Source: Echinococcus granulosus
Lineage: Eukaryota > Platyhelminthes > Cestoda > Cyclophyllidea > Taeniidae
Length of the DNA stretch: 64,000 nt
NCBI RefSeq assembly: GCF_000524195.1
Contig: NW_020170565.1
Coordinates: forward strand, 32,721 to 96,720
Direction of reading: 5' to 3'
Each line of letters starts with the position of its first letter. Position 1 is the stretch's first letter. Under the pieces are notes generated by a model, which did not search any database, was not told the origin of the DNA, and saw only the letters and a program-made list of their open reading frames with translations. This document shows positions 25,196 to 35,985 of this stretch, one piece after another. Both the position numbers and the translations under genes were made by a program.

Positions 25196-25295
25196 NNNNN
25201 NNNNNNNNNNNNNNNNNNNNNNNNNNNNNNNNNNNNNNNNNNNNNNNNNNNNNNNNNNNNNNNNNNNNNNNNNNNNNNNNNNNNNNNNNNNNNNN
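25196..25295. other. Assembly gap (100 N)
   Basis: Exactly 100 N, a placeholder length. It sits between the inverted E2 copy and the 26-27 kb duplicated block, so the extent of copy C beyond about 24.9 kb cannot be judged. Confidence 0.98.
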
Positions 25296-26249
25296 TTATT
25301 TCAAGTCGCATCTTGGCAGTATATACCACGGATCGTGCGAATTTGAAGGATACCAAAACTAGGTTGGCTGAATTATCATAATCGTTCGTTTGAAATCCCA
25401 AACTTGAACTCCAGTGCACAAGAAGGAGAAAGTAAATCCCCTATTTTACAAGTGTTTGCATAAGAACGTGGTTGCAACTTGCCTGAGTCTAATGCTATTT
25501 CAATCCATATGCATTAAATGGAAGCAAGTGGGGAGCAAGGAGACTTTTTTCGAAAATACGAACATCGATGTGGAATGCTCAAATCGAAATCTACGGTAAG
25601 GTTTGAAGACTGGACCATCCAACTTTACAACATTAAAAAGCAAAATGAATTGGACAAAATGGTTACGCTCTTCTTGTTGTTTAGCACAATAGGACTGGAA
25701 ATAAAAATAACCGCTCATATGAGGGCTGATGCGGTTTCTAATACACGGGTCCAGGCCGCAAGTGGCTTAATGTCACGGCTGGCCATTCCGCATGCAGTGA
25801 CTTTTCAGTTCGCCGCATTATACAATACTTCGGATACCGCCATTCTGCCGTTAAGACTACTAGCATAAATGACTCACCTTAAAGTCAATTTGCTTTTTCC
25901 AAAGTTTGGCGAATCGCATGTTATGGCATCAATATGGAATGAAGTTATTTTAACGTTAGGAGCACAAAATTCAAAAGGCTAAATATTTTTGCCGAATAGT
26001 CTAGTCTGTGGGAACCACAACTTCGCTATCCTTATCACGTCAAAGTACATCTAACACAGACTGCTGTCAAACTCACTGACTAATTCTATCCTTAATCTGC
26101 ATAAACACCAACTTGCCTTAACTGGAAACAATAAAGTCTTCCATTCAAGATAATGTCCTTATTAATAGTAAATGTGATAGAAATACGGTAACACGCCACA
26201 TTTTCAGCATCGGATATTTTATTTTTGAGCACGTGACAATTTACGCAAT

Positions 26250-26525
26250 CGCCCATCGCATCGATGTAATACCTCGGTTTGCATTAGAACTCTCCGATTT
26301 TGGCCCTCTATTATGCATGCCGAGGTGTGTGCTGTTGCTACCAGCCGGGTTAGACAGCAAGATCTGAGCAAAGAGGGAAGTCCATTCGGCGTGGAGCGCA
26401 TGTGGCCTGTGCTCTTCGCGATAGTGCGCGTGTGCGGACGGCTAGTGTCTGGGCCATGCCCCGTGGACCATACCTGAGTCACATTTGTCCCGGCCCGGGG
26501 CGTCAAGTCGACTGGTGACCAGGAG
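26250..26525 (-). repeat. Interspersed repeat, copy 2 (inverted)
   Basis: GC-rich block whose reverse complement aligns with 12041-12310 in the same order, including CAGACACTAGCCGTCCG and GCTGGTAGCAACAGCACACA. A 95-codon minus-strand frame here (26219-26506) is a consequence of GC content and has no counterpart in copy 1, so it is not called a gene. Confidence 0.5.
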
Positions 26526-26599
26526 GCATGTGTGGTTATATTGCGCTATCCATACCATTCTCGTGAATGAATGAATCAGTGGTAGTAATGACAAAAGCT

Positions 26600-27673
26600 A
26601 AAAGATCACCTCCATCCCTCAGTTCCAACACTCATTAAAGGAGACTTCCATGTATTGTTGTATTGATGTAGCTCTGAACTACGCTACCAGCCGCTATCTC
26701 ACGCAGACATAATTATTAGGCACCCGAACCATTAGCCGTGTGATTTATTTCAAAACCGGTGGAATCATTACTTCACCTGCCATTGGTGGTGATGCAATAA
26801 TGACGATTCGTGAGACTAGGTGAGATATTGGAGAGCAGTTGCAATCCCTTATTTTATCTTTTATTACTTTTGATGCTTGCCTTTATGCAGGAATCGGCAC
26901 CAATGGCCGCATTAGTTACTTTTTCTGAATCTATCCATCCGGAACATGCATTCAATGGAATGCATTAAACTTAAAGAGGTATGCGTGAACTTGGCGCTGA
27001 CTTACCATGCGAATTTCCCCACAGAACTAACATGAAATCGCATTCGATTGAGCTTGAAATAAATTTCGCTCTTAAGTTTGTGCCACGTTATTCTTGCATT
27101 TATAACTCAAACTACTTATACTAAGCTTCCTGCAGGCAAACTATTATTTTTGTGACATTGTCACGAGTATGGAATTTGTAAGCACGACAACATTAAAATA
27201 TTGCTTATTTAAGAGAGAAATCATCAAAAAACAAGGTGATTTGACATAATTATAGAGTCAATCGACTGTCTCAATTGAGGGAAGCAAAAGTCTCCCGTAC
27301 CAGTGTTACACTTCACGATTCTGGGCTTTCTTTTTTAAGCTGCAAGAATTAACATTATCAAAAGGTGTCGTAGTTACCTCTTGCGGCATTGGAGGTTACT
27401 TTCAGCCATTCCACATTTCCCGCAGTGAAGCCTTTACATTTACATCGACATTCAGCCAAATGGAATTGTATTTGCATGTTTGGTGTCTAACAGATAAGTT
27501 TTGAATTGGCAGGGTCCATGCAAACTCTTGCTAATGCTCCAGACTACTCTCTTGTCCTACATTTGAGGCCTTGCAAATTCCCCTCCCAAATGTATTAACA
27601 ACATTACTCTGTAAATGGCTGAATTTCCACGGGCGCCACTCCGCACGACCACTTGCAAGCAGCTTTTGGGTTT
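26600..27673 (+). repeat. Segmental duplication flanking the EG95-like gene, copy 1
   Basis: Diverged direct duplicate of 37850-38600. Matching blocks in order are ATTATTAGGCACCCGAA, GTTGATGCAAT or GGTGATGCAAT, ACTTTTTCNNAATCTATCCATC then TGGAACATGC, AATGTATTAACANCA, and CACTCCGCACNACC followed by GCAGCTTTTGG. This copy is about 300 bp longer than copy 2. No open frame is shared, so it is non-coding flanking DNA. Confidence 0.72.
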
Positions 27674-27890
27674 GGCGTAAATGAAAAACAAAGTAGTAGG
27701 CAAAATTAACTGGCCAGATTGCAAGAGAGAGAGAGCTTGGGCTTGGGATTTCGAAGGCTAAAATTATACAACCCGTCTCGACAAGTTGAACTGTCACCCC
27801 AGTCATGCGAAATTTTGACACAGTGTATTGTTTATTACGCAATAAGTCATTCAAAACAGTCCCTGAAGTATTCAACTGCAAAGCACTCAC

Positions 27891-28217
27891 CTCTGCAACA
27901 GCCAATTTTGGTAGAAGTATCCTGCAGAGCGTGTTGCAGCAGTCTTTTGGGGTAGATACGCCTCGTTGATCAGGCGATAGACTTCTTCGGTGAGCTCGGC
28001 ACACACAGCGTCCCGGCGAGGTGGGTGTGAGACAGACATGGAGAACCACCTCATATGAGCGTCTGCTCCCCCAATCACCTCCTGCAGTCCATTCGCTGTC
28101 GCGGTTACTGCCTCCAGCACCGCCCTCGACGACTCCTCCAGTGTGTAGCTGTGCCACCGCCATGGCCTCGTGCCCATTGCCGCGGTTGGCGGTGCACAAG
28201 TAAGAATAGCGATCTCA
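27891..28217 (-). CDS. Candidate exon of an immunoglobulin-like gene
   Basis: 327 nt on the minus strand, GC-rich against AT-rich flanks, between acceptor GCGTTTCAG and strong donor CAGAG|GTGAGT, phase 2 to 2. It opens EIAILTCAPPTAAMGTRPWR then WHSYTLEESSRAV. The LTC followed about a dozen residues later by WRW resembles Ig strands B and C. The rest (VCAELTEEVYRLINEAYLPQ) I do not recognise. It lies on the same strand as, and downstream of, the Ig-type exons at 29.2-30.7 kb, so it may belong to the same gene. A longer frame in another register, 27531-28199, is a shadow made possible by the GC content. Confidence 0.45.
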
Positions 28218-29225
28218 CTGAAACGCATTCTGTCTGCTGATATACTGGTCGCTTTACAACCAGCGCTATAGCTAGAAAGAGAAGAGGGACTGTGCTTCCT
28301 CAGCAGCCTCCCTGAGATAATACCACTTTAAAATTCTCCTTATGAGTTTTAGCAGTTGAGCATTGCCGACATTGCTCCACACTTCCTATCTTTAAATCTT
28401 CCAAGCCATCTTTGTTAAAATCAATTAAACTGCTAAATACAAAGTGACGAAATCCGGTCTATGAAGCAAGCGAGTTACATGGAATCAAATCGAATAGACA
28501 CCAGCACGTGAGTGTATATTTTAATGCAGTTAATAATCTCGGCTAGAATAAAACCGACTGTAACTCTGAACACTTCACCAAGAATAATTGTGCATAACGC
28601 ATTCTACCAGGAATCATATTAAGCAGCCCATTAACGGTACTGTTCCATCAAAATGGTACAGGAGTAACTTCTACTTGCCCCGAAAAGATATTTCACAGGC
28701 GAGGTATTTAAGCGCACCTAGAGGACTGAAAGGGGATGCAAAAGAAGGCGAGCGCTCCGAGAAGGAAGAACCGAATTCCATAAAAAAAGTATTTGCCGCC
28801 ATTTTCAAAGGATCAAACTTTGGGAGTGCTATTATAAAAGGTAGTCGGCCAAAACAGAGCAGTACATTATGGGCAGACTAGATTCCTATCTTTTAAAAAG
28901 CATAATATGCTATTTCAAGCAAGTCTGAGTTGAGAATATAACTTTCAATTCATCCACCAAACTACGAGAGGGATTGGAACACGCCAATTGGGGGAAGGAT
29001 GATGCAATCACAGATTCTCAAGGGAAAGCCCTTTTACCCGAATACCATTCCAGCTATTTTTTAATACATATGGCAAAATGTTTGTACTCAAAGAAATATC
29101 TTCATTGGAAAACAAAGATGAAGTCGGTTCTATCTGCGAACAACGAAAAAATTGGCGCATGTGGAAATGCACTAATGTCCTCATTTAGCATGAACGCCTC
29201 AGGCGCATGCCTCTCCCCCTCAGTT

Positions 29226-29458
29226 GGCTGGAACTGGCACTGGTAGTCGCCGACATTCTCAGCATTCACCTCGAATAGTAAAAGACTCAGGTTCTGCACC
29301 CCCACCCGTCTCATTCGACGCCGCAGTGTGGTGGGTCTGTGCGACCACCTCGCCGTTAGGTCCGCGCCACTGAAGGTTACCTTCGCGCTTCACGAAATGG
29401 GTCACCGACACCACCTTGCCGCGGTTCGCCTCAAGCCCGTAGCGGGCAAGCTTGAGAT
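29226..29458 (-). pseudogene. Ig-domain exon with a frameshift
   Basis: The minus strand opens after acceptor TTTTTTCTGACAG and reads LKLARYGLEANRGKVVSVTH then FVKREGNLQWRGPNGEVV, an Ig strand-C tryptophan context. The Ig signature continues in a different register: RRVGVQNLSLLLFEV then NAENVGDYQCQFQP, the classic L.L..V...D.G.Y.C of strands E-F. A one-base shift separates the two halves and no intron of correct phase repairs it. Phase at the start (two bases, AT) fits the donor at 30502. It is either a pseudogene or an assembly indel. The 3' end of the exon is not determined. Confidence 0.55.
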
Positions 29459-30501
29459 CTGTCAGAAAAAAGAAGTGGCTTTTATTATGTGAAGAATCAG
29501 TGGAAGAAAGGTCAACACTGCTTTGGCTTCACGGTTGGCTTTACCTTGGAAGCTGAGATTCAGCTTCTTTAGTGCACAGATATGTTAATGCTGAGAGCTG
29601 AATATGGTGCAAAAGTAGGCGAGACTGGTATTACTACCGTTTATCATGTGAAAAATCCAACCAAAATAGTCAATAAGATTTATGATTGCAAAAGCTCTTA
29701 TATCTGTAGTGCAAAAAAGAGTAATTACACGTTAGGGCCTACTTGACCACCGTTGACACAGTACAAACTGGGCAAAGAACAACTTAGAAATGGTTGACAA
29801 TTTTTCTACAAACCACCGCCAACAATCAAAGTCATTTCTAAGTATATGGGAATTTCCCATTTGTGTTCAGAGAATTACTGTCAACCGATGTTTAGCGTAG
29901 ATTATAATAAAGCAACCGACAAAAGGTAGCCAATCACCAACCAGAAGGTAGCATCATAGGAATCACAAATTCGTACCTCCACGTTAACGCATGAACTGTC
30001 TGACTAAGCAGCATTTTCATCACCAAAGTAAGCAAAATTTCCTCCCACTCTGTGAAACAATACATCATTTACAATGCCTTAAAATTTAATGGAGACTGAA
30101 GTGAGTCAAAGAGCAACTTGCCAGATTCGTATTTTCGACATTCGTCCACAAGCAAATTCAAGCATGCTACTCTTGACCAAAATCCTACCAAAGGGCAATC
30201 GGTCAAAACTACAACCAATTATGAAGGAAATAAAGCCACCCATTTGATGTCCAAACTCAAGGCATCAGCTAAGAAGGGTGCTATAACAGACGGACGGTCA
30301 TTTTCAGTTGTATAACTGACTACCACATTATTTCAGGACTCCCACATTTGGACTCGCATAGCAGTTTTATGGGCTTGCCTATGCCATCCAAGCTAACACG
30401 TTCACATCACTTCTCCCTTCAAGCCTGTATACTTCTAACCATCTGCAGGGTTAACCTGGGAGGAAAAAACATGATGTGTGCAGACAGGCATACATCCTTA
30501 C

Positions 30502-30690
30502 CATCCACGATGAGACGATACTCGGCGCACTGGAATGGTTTGCTGTCGAATTGTTCGACGGGGGCTCCGAAGAGCAGCAGTAGATGCCAACATGGATATC
30601 ATCGACGGGAGAGATACAGAGAGAGGTGATGAGGAGCAGTTGGCGTCGAGAAACACGACAGTGCGTGAGAAGGCACCCCCAGCATTAGTT
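30502..30690 (-). pseudogene. Upstream Ig-type exon with an in-frame stop
   Basis: GC-rich minus-strand block ending at donor GATG|GTAAGG. In the register that joins in phase to the exon at 29458 it reads WHLLLLFGAPVEQFDSKPF then QCAEYRLIVD, resembling the end of an Ig domain (Cys of strand F, then strand G). Upstream in the same register, GVPSHALSC could be strand B. A TGA lies between the two parts. The acceptor is not clear, so the upper boundary is approximate. Together with the frameshift in the next exon this points to a decaying Ig-superfamily gene. Confidence 0.35.
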
Positions 30691-32247
30691 CACCGTCTAC
30701 TTGTAGCCATCGCATGGCCTTCTAAAGTTTCGAATTGGCGCCCACTGCCCCCGAGCAGTTAAATAACGGACTTCATTTAACGTCCTTCAGAACGCACATC
30801 TTCGGCACTGAGCTCACTGATGAGAGAGGAAACGCCTCCAATTCAGGAGAAATTCTCACTCTACAGCGCAATACTGACGTATTACTGGCAAAATCACTAT
30901 ATTACAGCAGAACTAAAGGTTTCACTTGTTACCTGTGCCACTTATCTCTCAGCACCTCTGTGCGCTCCAACGAACCTGTTTCTAGGCATGAAGGCCCAGA
31001 CTATCACCTCTGCGAGTGCACTAAAAGAGGGCCAACTTCGGTGAAGCCGTGGTGACCTCCATTAGAGGGGTCATCAAAAACAGCCTCAGCTCTTATCCTT
31101 CACTCCAACCTCCATTTCTGCGCAACGGAGGAGACCACGTTCAAAATAACCGCAAGCCCTCGCAGTAAAATCTACCCAAAAGGATTAAATCTCGACCTTA
31201 AATCGCAGCCATAATCTGAACTCTCGATACCTCCCTAACTACATCCAAGGTGGAGGATCAGACAGCATTGGAATAACTACGAAGAGACAAGGACAAGGGA
31301 CCTCGACATATAACTCTGGAAAGCTACTTTGCATTGCTTCAATTTTACTCTTAAGTAACTAAACCCACAGTAAGTGACCGACAACCAAAATCTACTTCTT
31401 GACGAATGTCCTCCCACCTTAACGATAAGTGAATAATATTTCAGTTGCCAGTGCCAGATGGCCTCCACCATGTCACTCATGCTGATTTTATGAAAATGAT
31501 CTTGGGACAAAATGTTACTGCCAAAAAAGGTAAACCGGGCATTGCAGTAGGACGGTGAAGAAGGATGCGTACCTGGTATGCAGATCTTTTCACGGTAATC
31601 CAACTGTGAATACAAAACTAATTATCCAAAATATTCGGTCAAGAGAGTTGAGGCAGGATACAAACATAGTTTATTTGGGTTTTTACATAAACCTCAATTG
31701 GATTGTGGACGATCAACAAAATTCAACTAATTGAATGACTCACCATCAAGGGTTGTAAATGTCATCTCTCCTGACTCCAAATCGGAAAAAGGTTCGGGGT
31801 ATTTGAGGAAGTCCTAACAGCAGACGCCAAGGGGTTACATCAACTGCTGCAATACACGTCAACGTCCCATTGGTAGCCGAACCTTTACCACCTCGAGTCG
31901 TGTATATTCAAACTGTCTAATGTTGCAGAAGAAGCAAACCAGTTTACCAGTGGAGAGAGGCATACTTAAGTACCCTTTCAGCAGCCAATACTGCTGTATC
32001 CGCATCCTACAAATACAATATACTCTACCAACATGGCTACTGCACCAACCTGGAGATTGCAACTGTAATCATGCAATTGTGAAAAGTCTTCCAGAAAAGG
32101 GTTAACGGCAAATTTTCTCCAAAAACACAGTAAAGTCATCAAAACACAGGTTGCACCACAACAACTCCTAAGTTGAGCAAGTGCACTTTCAAATTTGGTG
32201 TTCTTCACTGATCCCTCGATGCCTATCACATTCGACACCATAGACAT

Positions 32248-33410
32248 ACACTCATGTTCTATTTAAGGCCTAGACCGTTATTGCAACTAAATAAAACCTA
32301 TTGTTGACAATTTTTCACTTTTTTAACAAATGAAGCCTATCTAGGCAAAATCCTATCGTTGTTAAAGTCCGCAAAGAACCCACCTTACCGACAGATAATA
32401 TGCTGAAATACACGCGATGACCTTGAAAGTGGCAAAATATACTAACCGTTGCTCATTTAAGACTTATTTAGCTTAACAAGTTTTCTAGAGTTCAAAAAGC
32501 AGCTTAGACCTTTTTACCAAAAGATTTTTCAATCTTGGTCTGCTGGAATGCATGAGTATTATAAATCAATCATTGTCGTATGGGATATATTAGCAAACTG
32601 ATTTCTAAAATGAAAAAGCAAAACACAGAACCCCTTTTTATTGAAAAGTGTGCATTGTGTGATTTTAAAAGGAAAGGGGCCTCTTGATTTATATAGGTGA
32701 CAGAAATATCATTAATGTATTGTAGCACCTTCCTCAGTTTTCTCCCCCTTCCCGGCCTTCGTACCCATGTAAGGGACAGCTTGATTTAATAAGACATGTT
32801 TTTAATTCAGGGGTAATTTGAAATAGCATTGATATGGGAAAGTTGGGGTTATAAGCTTTTCTCTGCCTCGATGAATTCTGACCACTCCCCCATTACGAGC
32901 TTAAAGTTTTCAAATCGCTTCTCAACTTAGAGGTCCATTTTAACCACATGAGTGTTTCATAGCTCCCTCGTCTTTTTAGCACCGTGCCCAGTGCTACCAT
33001 TATAAGTTGTCGTTAAACATGCCATTAAGTGCATTTTATTCTTCCATTAGTGCGCAAATCTCATCTTCTTATGCAAGCGGTGGTGTACCTTTGTAGGAAG
33101 CATCATGATGTCATGAACGGTTATTGGCTGTGCATAGTTATGCGTTGCAGACGAGGTAGTTTGTGGGTGGGAGAGCCTTTGCCAAGGGTGATAAAACTCA
33201 CGGCATAGTCCAGGTGGGAGAATTGTTCTGTATATTTGCACTAAGTGTCCTTCTTGGTAGACGCTAATCCGTCTGTGTTTTTAGTGATATTGTAGCGTCC
33301 CAAGACTTCTCTGAAGACGAAAGAAGATATAATGCTCGAGCAGAATATATATACTAGTACAAAAAAGGTATTTGGGCTGCTGGCGTAGCTTGAAGGCCAG
33401 CCCACCGGCA
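32248..33410. other. Inside duplicated unit 1: no gene recognised
   Basis: The stretch holds AT-rich sequence and only frames under 70 codons. It would be the 3' side of the minus-strand Gypsy integrase, where an element would carry the end of pol and an LTR, but I could not identify a terminal repeat or primer site. The identical counterpart is at 60966-62128. Confidence 0.4.
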
Positions 33411-34280
33411 CTATACATAGGCCCAGTCAAAAGTGGCTTCTCGCCAATACGGAGGGAAAAGCAACCATCGTATTACAATATTTCCCCTGCCTAAAATGAG
33501 AAAGTCGTTAGTGCAGACGTAGGATGATACCATTTTTATGCCTCCTTTTAGATAGGGTATGCAAGCGGGGGTGTAGTTGGTTGATACTCTTTTGTTTAGA
33601 AAGGAGATATCAGAAAACACCCACACTTTACTCCCTGTGATCATCTTAACCGTTGAAACGCCAGTTGATATGGGAACTGTAGCTGTGTACGCTAGGAAAA
33701 TACGTCCTACACTTATGTCCCAGACTTCCATTTGTGCATCCTTGGTGTAAGCTTTTAGTAGTTTAATCAGAGTGCAGTTTGCTCTACTCACCTGTGCATT
33801 GCCTTGCGGATGCCCAGGTGCTCCACATGTCTTTGAGATGAGGAAGGTCTTGAATAATCCCGTAATAATTCGACTTCCGAATTCTGAGCCTTCATTTCTA
33901 TGAACAGATTTGGGCACTCTATGCTGACAAATAGACCTACCGACGAAACCAAAGGCAATCATTTCTGCATCTTGTGTCCTCATGGGTTCTGCCTCGGCTA
34001 CATTCGTGAAATAGTCTACCATAACCAGAGTATATCGGTTTCTTCTCTTGGCGGGTGGCAGTGGGTCCATGACGTCTATACCTACCCTTACCTCTGGAAA
34101 CCCAGTGGGCATGGGCTGACGTGCTGCGATCACTGTGAGGTATGGACCCTTGAAAGAACTGCAAGTAGAACAGGCCCAGCAGGAATCAAGTATGTCTCGG
34201 GAGAGCGAAGGCCACCGATATCTTTTGCTTGAGGCACCTGGCATCTTCTTTATACCCACATCGCCCAGATGCACATGCAA
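33411..34280 (-). mobile_element. Ty3/Gypsy-type retrotransposon integrase fragment, inactive (copy 1)
   Basis: 289 codons from the first Met; the frame is open further upstream (LVQEGIQKLHVHLGDVG). Residues 4-40 resemble the zinc-binding HHCC region, with the second His apparently Asp and CWACSTC at the end. Residues 66-175 are the DDE core: VGIDVMDPLP (catalytic D69 kept), RNRYTLVMVDYFTNVAEAEP, then HRNEG where N129 sits at the second catalytic Asp position, then PGHPQGNAQVSRAN where S165 replaces the catalytic Glu. Integrases insert element cDNA into the chromosome; with two of three acids lost this one should be catalytically dead. No reverse transcriptase or LTR was recognised on either side, so it is an isolated piece of an old element. 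Confidence 0.82.
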
Positions 34281-34329
34281 CTTTTGGATTCCTTCTTGTA
34301 CTAATGAGTCTGGGTCTACAAGGCCCTTA

Positions 34330-35150
34330 GAAGAACCTACATTTATTTAATACCGCAAAACCCTAGTCTCTAGAGAGAGCCCTGCGCCATTCTTGCCTTA
34401 TATGTCTGTCCACCATGGTGGAAGAGGTCATTTCTTGCACTGCGGGCTTATAAGAGTATGTGAGGGAAGTCTCACATACCAGAACACTTTTTCGAATTGG
34501 TTCTTTTTAAATTTTTAATGTTATTTTGGAGTTGCGCCTAAGACTATGGCACGCACAACAACACCTTTTTTGGCCTGACCTGGTTTACTAGCTGGAGCTT
34601 CCGCATTACCATGCACATTCCCCTCTCTCTATGTTCTCTGAAGCTGCATTTTTGCGGTTCTTTCTATTAATGTGCAGCTGAAAGGTCTATCACCTTCACT
34701 GTTTAAACCTGGTAAGCGTCTAATAACCCATTCTCATTGTGAATTTCCTCGTCATCGGGTAGTACCTGATGGTAGCTTAGAGCTCGCATTATGTTGCACT
34801 GTTACATCACACTTTTTCGCTGAATCAGTCACACGAGTAGGCATTGACGTGCTACCTTCCATCTTTGCCCCTGTGTGAGTGTACACTGCCTACGACTGCG
34901 TCGCATGTCTCCACATGCAGTGCAAACGGTGGGGCAACGCTGGAATCGGTGTAGGGCAGGGCATTCATTTTAATTCTTTAAAGGCTTCATATTGCTTTTT
35001 TCCCCTAAAAAATTTTCACCTGCTTTTTTATTAACTTATGCAGCGGGCTAGCAATATTAGCATACCTTCAACGAAAAGCCTGTGGTGATATGCCAACCGT
35101 AAGAGGCTAGGGAGGTCCGTCTAGTAGGTTAGTGTTGGCAATGCGCTCAC
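34330..35150. other. Inside duplicated unit 1, upstream of the integrase: no gene recognised
   Basis: A complete Gypsy element would have RNase H and reverse transcriptase here on the minus strand. I see no such motif (no FADD or YxDD-like core) and many stops. A 68-codon plus-strand frame at 34672-34878 has no recognisable feature. Confidence 0.4.
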
Positions 35151-35294
35151 CTGTTTTGCTCCGTCTTCGGTGACCGCAATCCCACCTGACAAGACTGTAT
35201 ATCGTTTGCTTCATATTCCACCTCTTGCCTTCTTGTAGATTCCATAAGATGTGCTCAAAATGACGACCATGAATGGTGAAGTAATACATAATAC
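35151..35294 (-). CDS. Possible exon, product unknown
   Basis: 144 nt on the minus strand between acceptor GATGCACAG and strong donor AAACAG|GTGAGC. It reads IMYYFTIHGRHFEHILWNLQ then EGKRWNMKQTIYSLVRWDC. The start phase (two bases) fits the GTGA|GTATAG donor of the candidate exon just upstream at 35401-35598. I do not recognise the protein. The end of the window-limited match to copy 2 (35282) falls inside it. The plus strand is also open over part of this stretch, so coding is uncertain. Confidence 0.3.
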
Positions 35295-35400
35295 CTGTGC
35301 ATCTGTATGCATCTCATCGACACACTCGGTAGAGAAATGTTGGAATTCAGAGTAAAAAGGTGCCCTGCGAAAATGGTTTACGAAAATACGCTATACTCAC

Positions 35401-35598
35401 TAAGTCAAATAGCACGCATCTCCGGTGATGTCCATATCTTTTACTGCCTTCGTTCACCGTGGTCATCTCGTTCCCTTGACACAATGCAGTGCCAACCAAA
35501 GTGTCGTCTGCCAATTTTTCAGTTGACCGCAGTTCAAATGCCGGAAGTCGTGGCATGGCACAACTGCAGTCACTCCGGTCCCCCAATCGTGACGAGTT
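35401..35598 (-). CDS. Possible exon, product unknown
   Basis: Minus-strand stretch between a pyrimidine-rich acceptor (CCTTTCCTTATTGAAG) and the sequence GACTTAGTGAGTATAG, which offers two donors. It reads NSSRLGDRSDCSCAMPRLPA and ends HHRRCVLFDL. A 119-codon plus-strand frame (35307-35666) overlaps it, and I cannot decide between them from sequence alone. It lies directly upstream of the candidate exon at 35151-35294 on the same strand. Confidence 0.22.
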
Positions 35599-35834
35599 CT
35601 TCAATAAGGAAAGGACACATCCAAGGTGGTATAGATTTCGAAACACTTCTTCCACACAATAGTTAAGTTCAAAGTGATGCAAAAGTTAACTCCGCTTTTA
35701 ATTACATGATTGTGCTGTGGATGTCCATGCTGGCGAGTGTAGAAATTGAAGGTGGAATCACTAAGGCAAATCAACATCTGCTAGCTTTCATTGAATGAAT
35801 GCAGAAGTTGTCTTGCAGGTCAAGAGCACGGTAT

Positions 35835-35874
35835 CCAATAGGCTGATATGTGTGTGCAGAGCATTTCTATAAAG
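35835..35874 (+). promoter_or_regulatory. Candidate core promoter of the EG95-like gene
   Basis: CCAAT at 35835-35839 and TATAAAG at 35868-35874 lie 48 bases or less upstream of the ATG at 35916, on the gene's strand. This is a plausible TATA-driven promoter with a very short 5' leader. Both motifs are short, so this is suggestive only. Confidence 0.35.
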
Positions 35875-35915
35875 TGTGTCGCAGATTGTGAACACAAAGC
35901 ATTTGTAAAGTAGCA

Positions 35916-35985
35916 ATGGCGGTTCAATTTTGGCTCATTTTGCTTGCTACCTCCATTTTGGCTACTGGAAACAGGGGTGACCGTG
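35916..35985 (+). CDS. EG95-like gene, exon 1 (signal peptide)
   Basis: The ATG sits in AGCAATGG and encodes 23 residues plus one base (phase 1), ending CGTG|GTAAGA. A hydrophobic core WLILLATSILA follows a short N-region, with likely cleavage after ILA or ATG. It is too short to stand out as an open frame and was found by searching upstream of the FN3 exon for a phase-1 leader. Confidence 0.7.

Larger units (their letters stand above)
31855..35282. repeat. 3.4-kb duplicated unit, copy 1
   Basis: From CACGTCAACGTCCC onward this stretch is repeated at 60573-64000 with a constant offset of 28,718. Every open frame has the same length and translation in both copies, and I found no difference by eye. 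The left junction is sharp: the bases before it (AATA here, AAGT in copy 2) and the flanks beyond are unrelated. The true right end is unknown because copy 2 is cut by the window end. Contents are the integrase fragment at 33411-34280 and otherwise no recognised gene. Confidence 0.93.

Noticed and set aside
27531..28199. 222-codon minus-strand frame
   Set aside because: It overlaps the 27891-28217 exon in another register, and its extension to 27531 lies in the diverged non-coding duplicate of 37.85-38.6 kb, where it is not conserved.
33900..34232. 110-codon plus-strand frame in the duplicated unit
   Set aside because: It is antisense to the integrase core and is explained by it.
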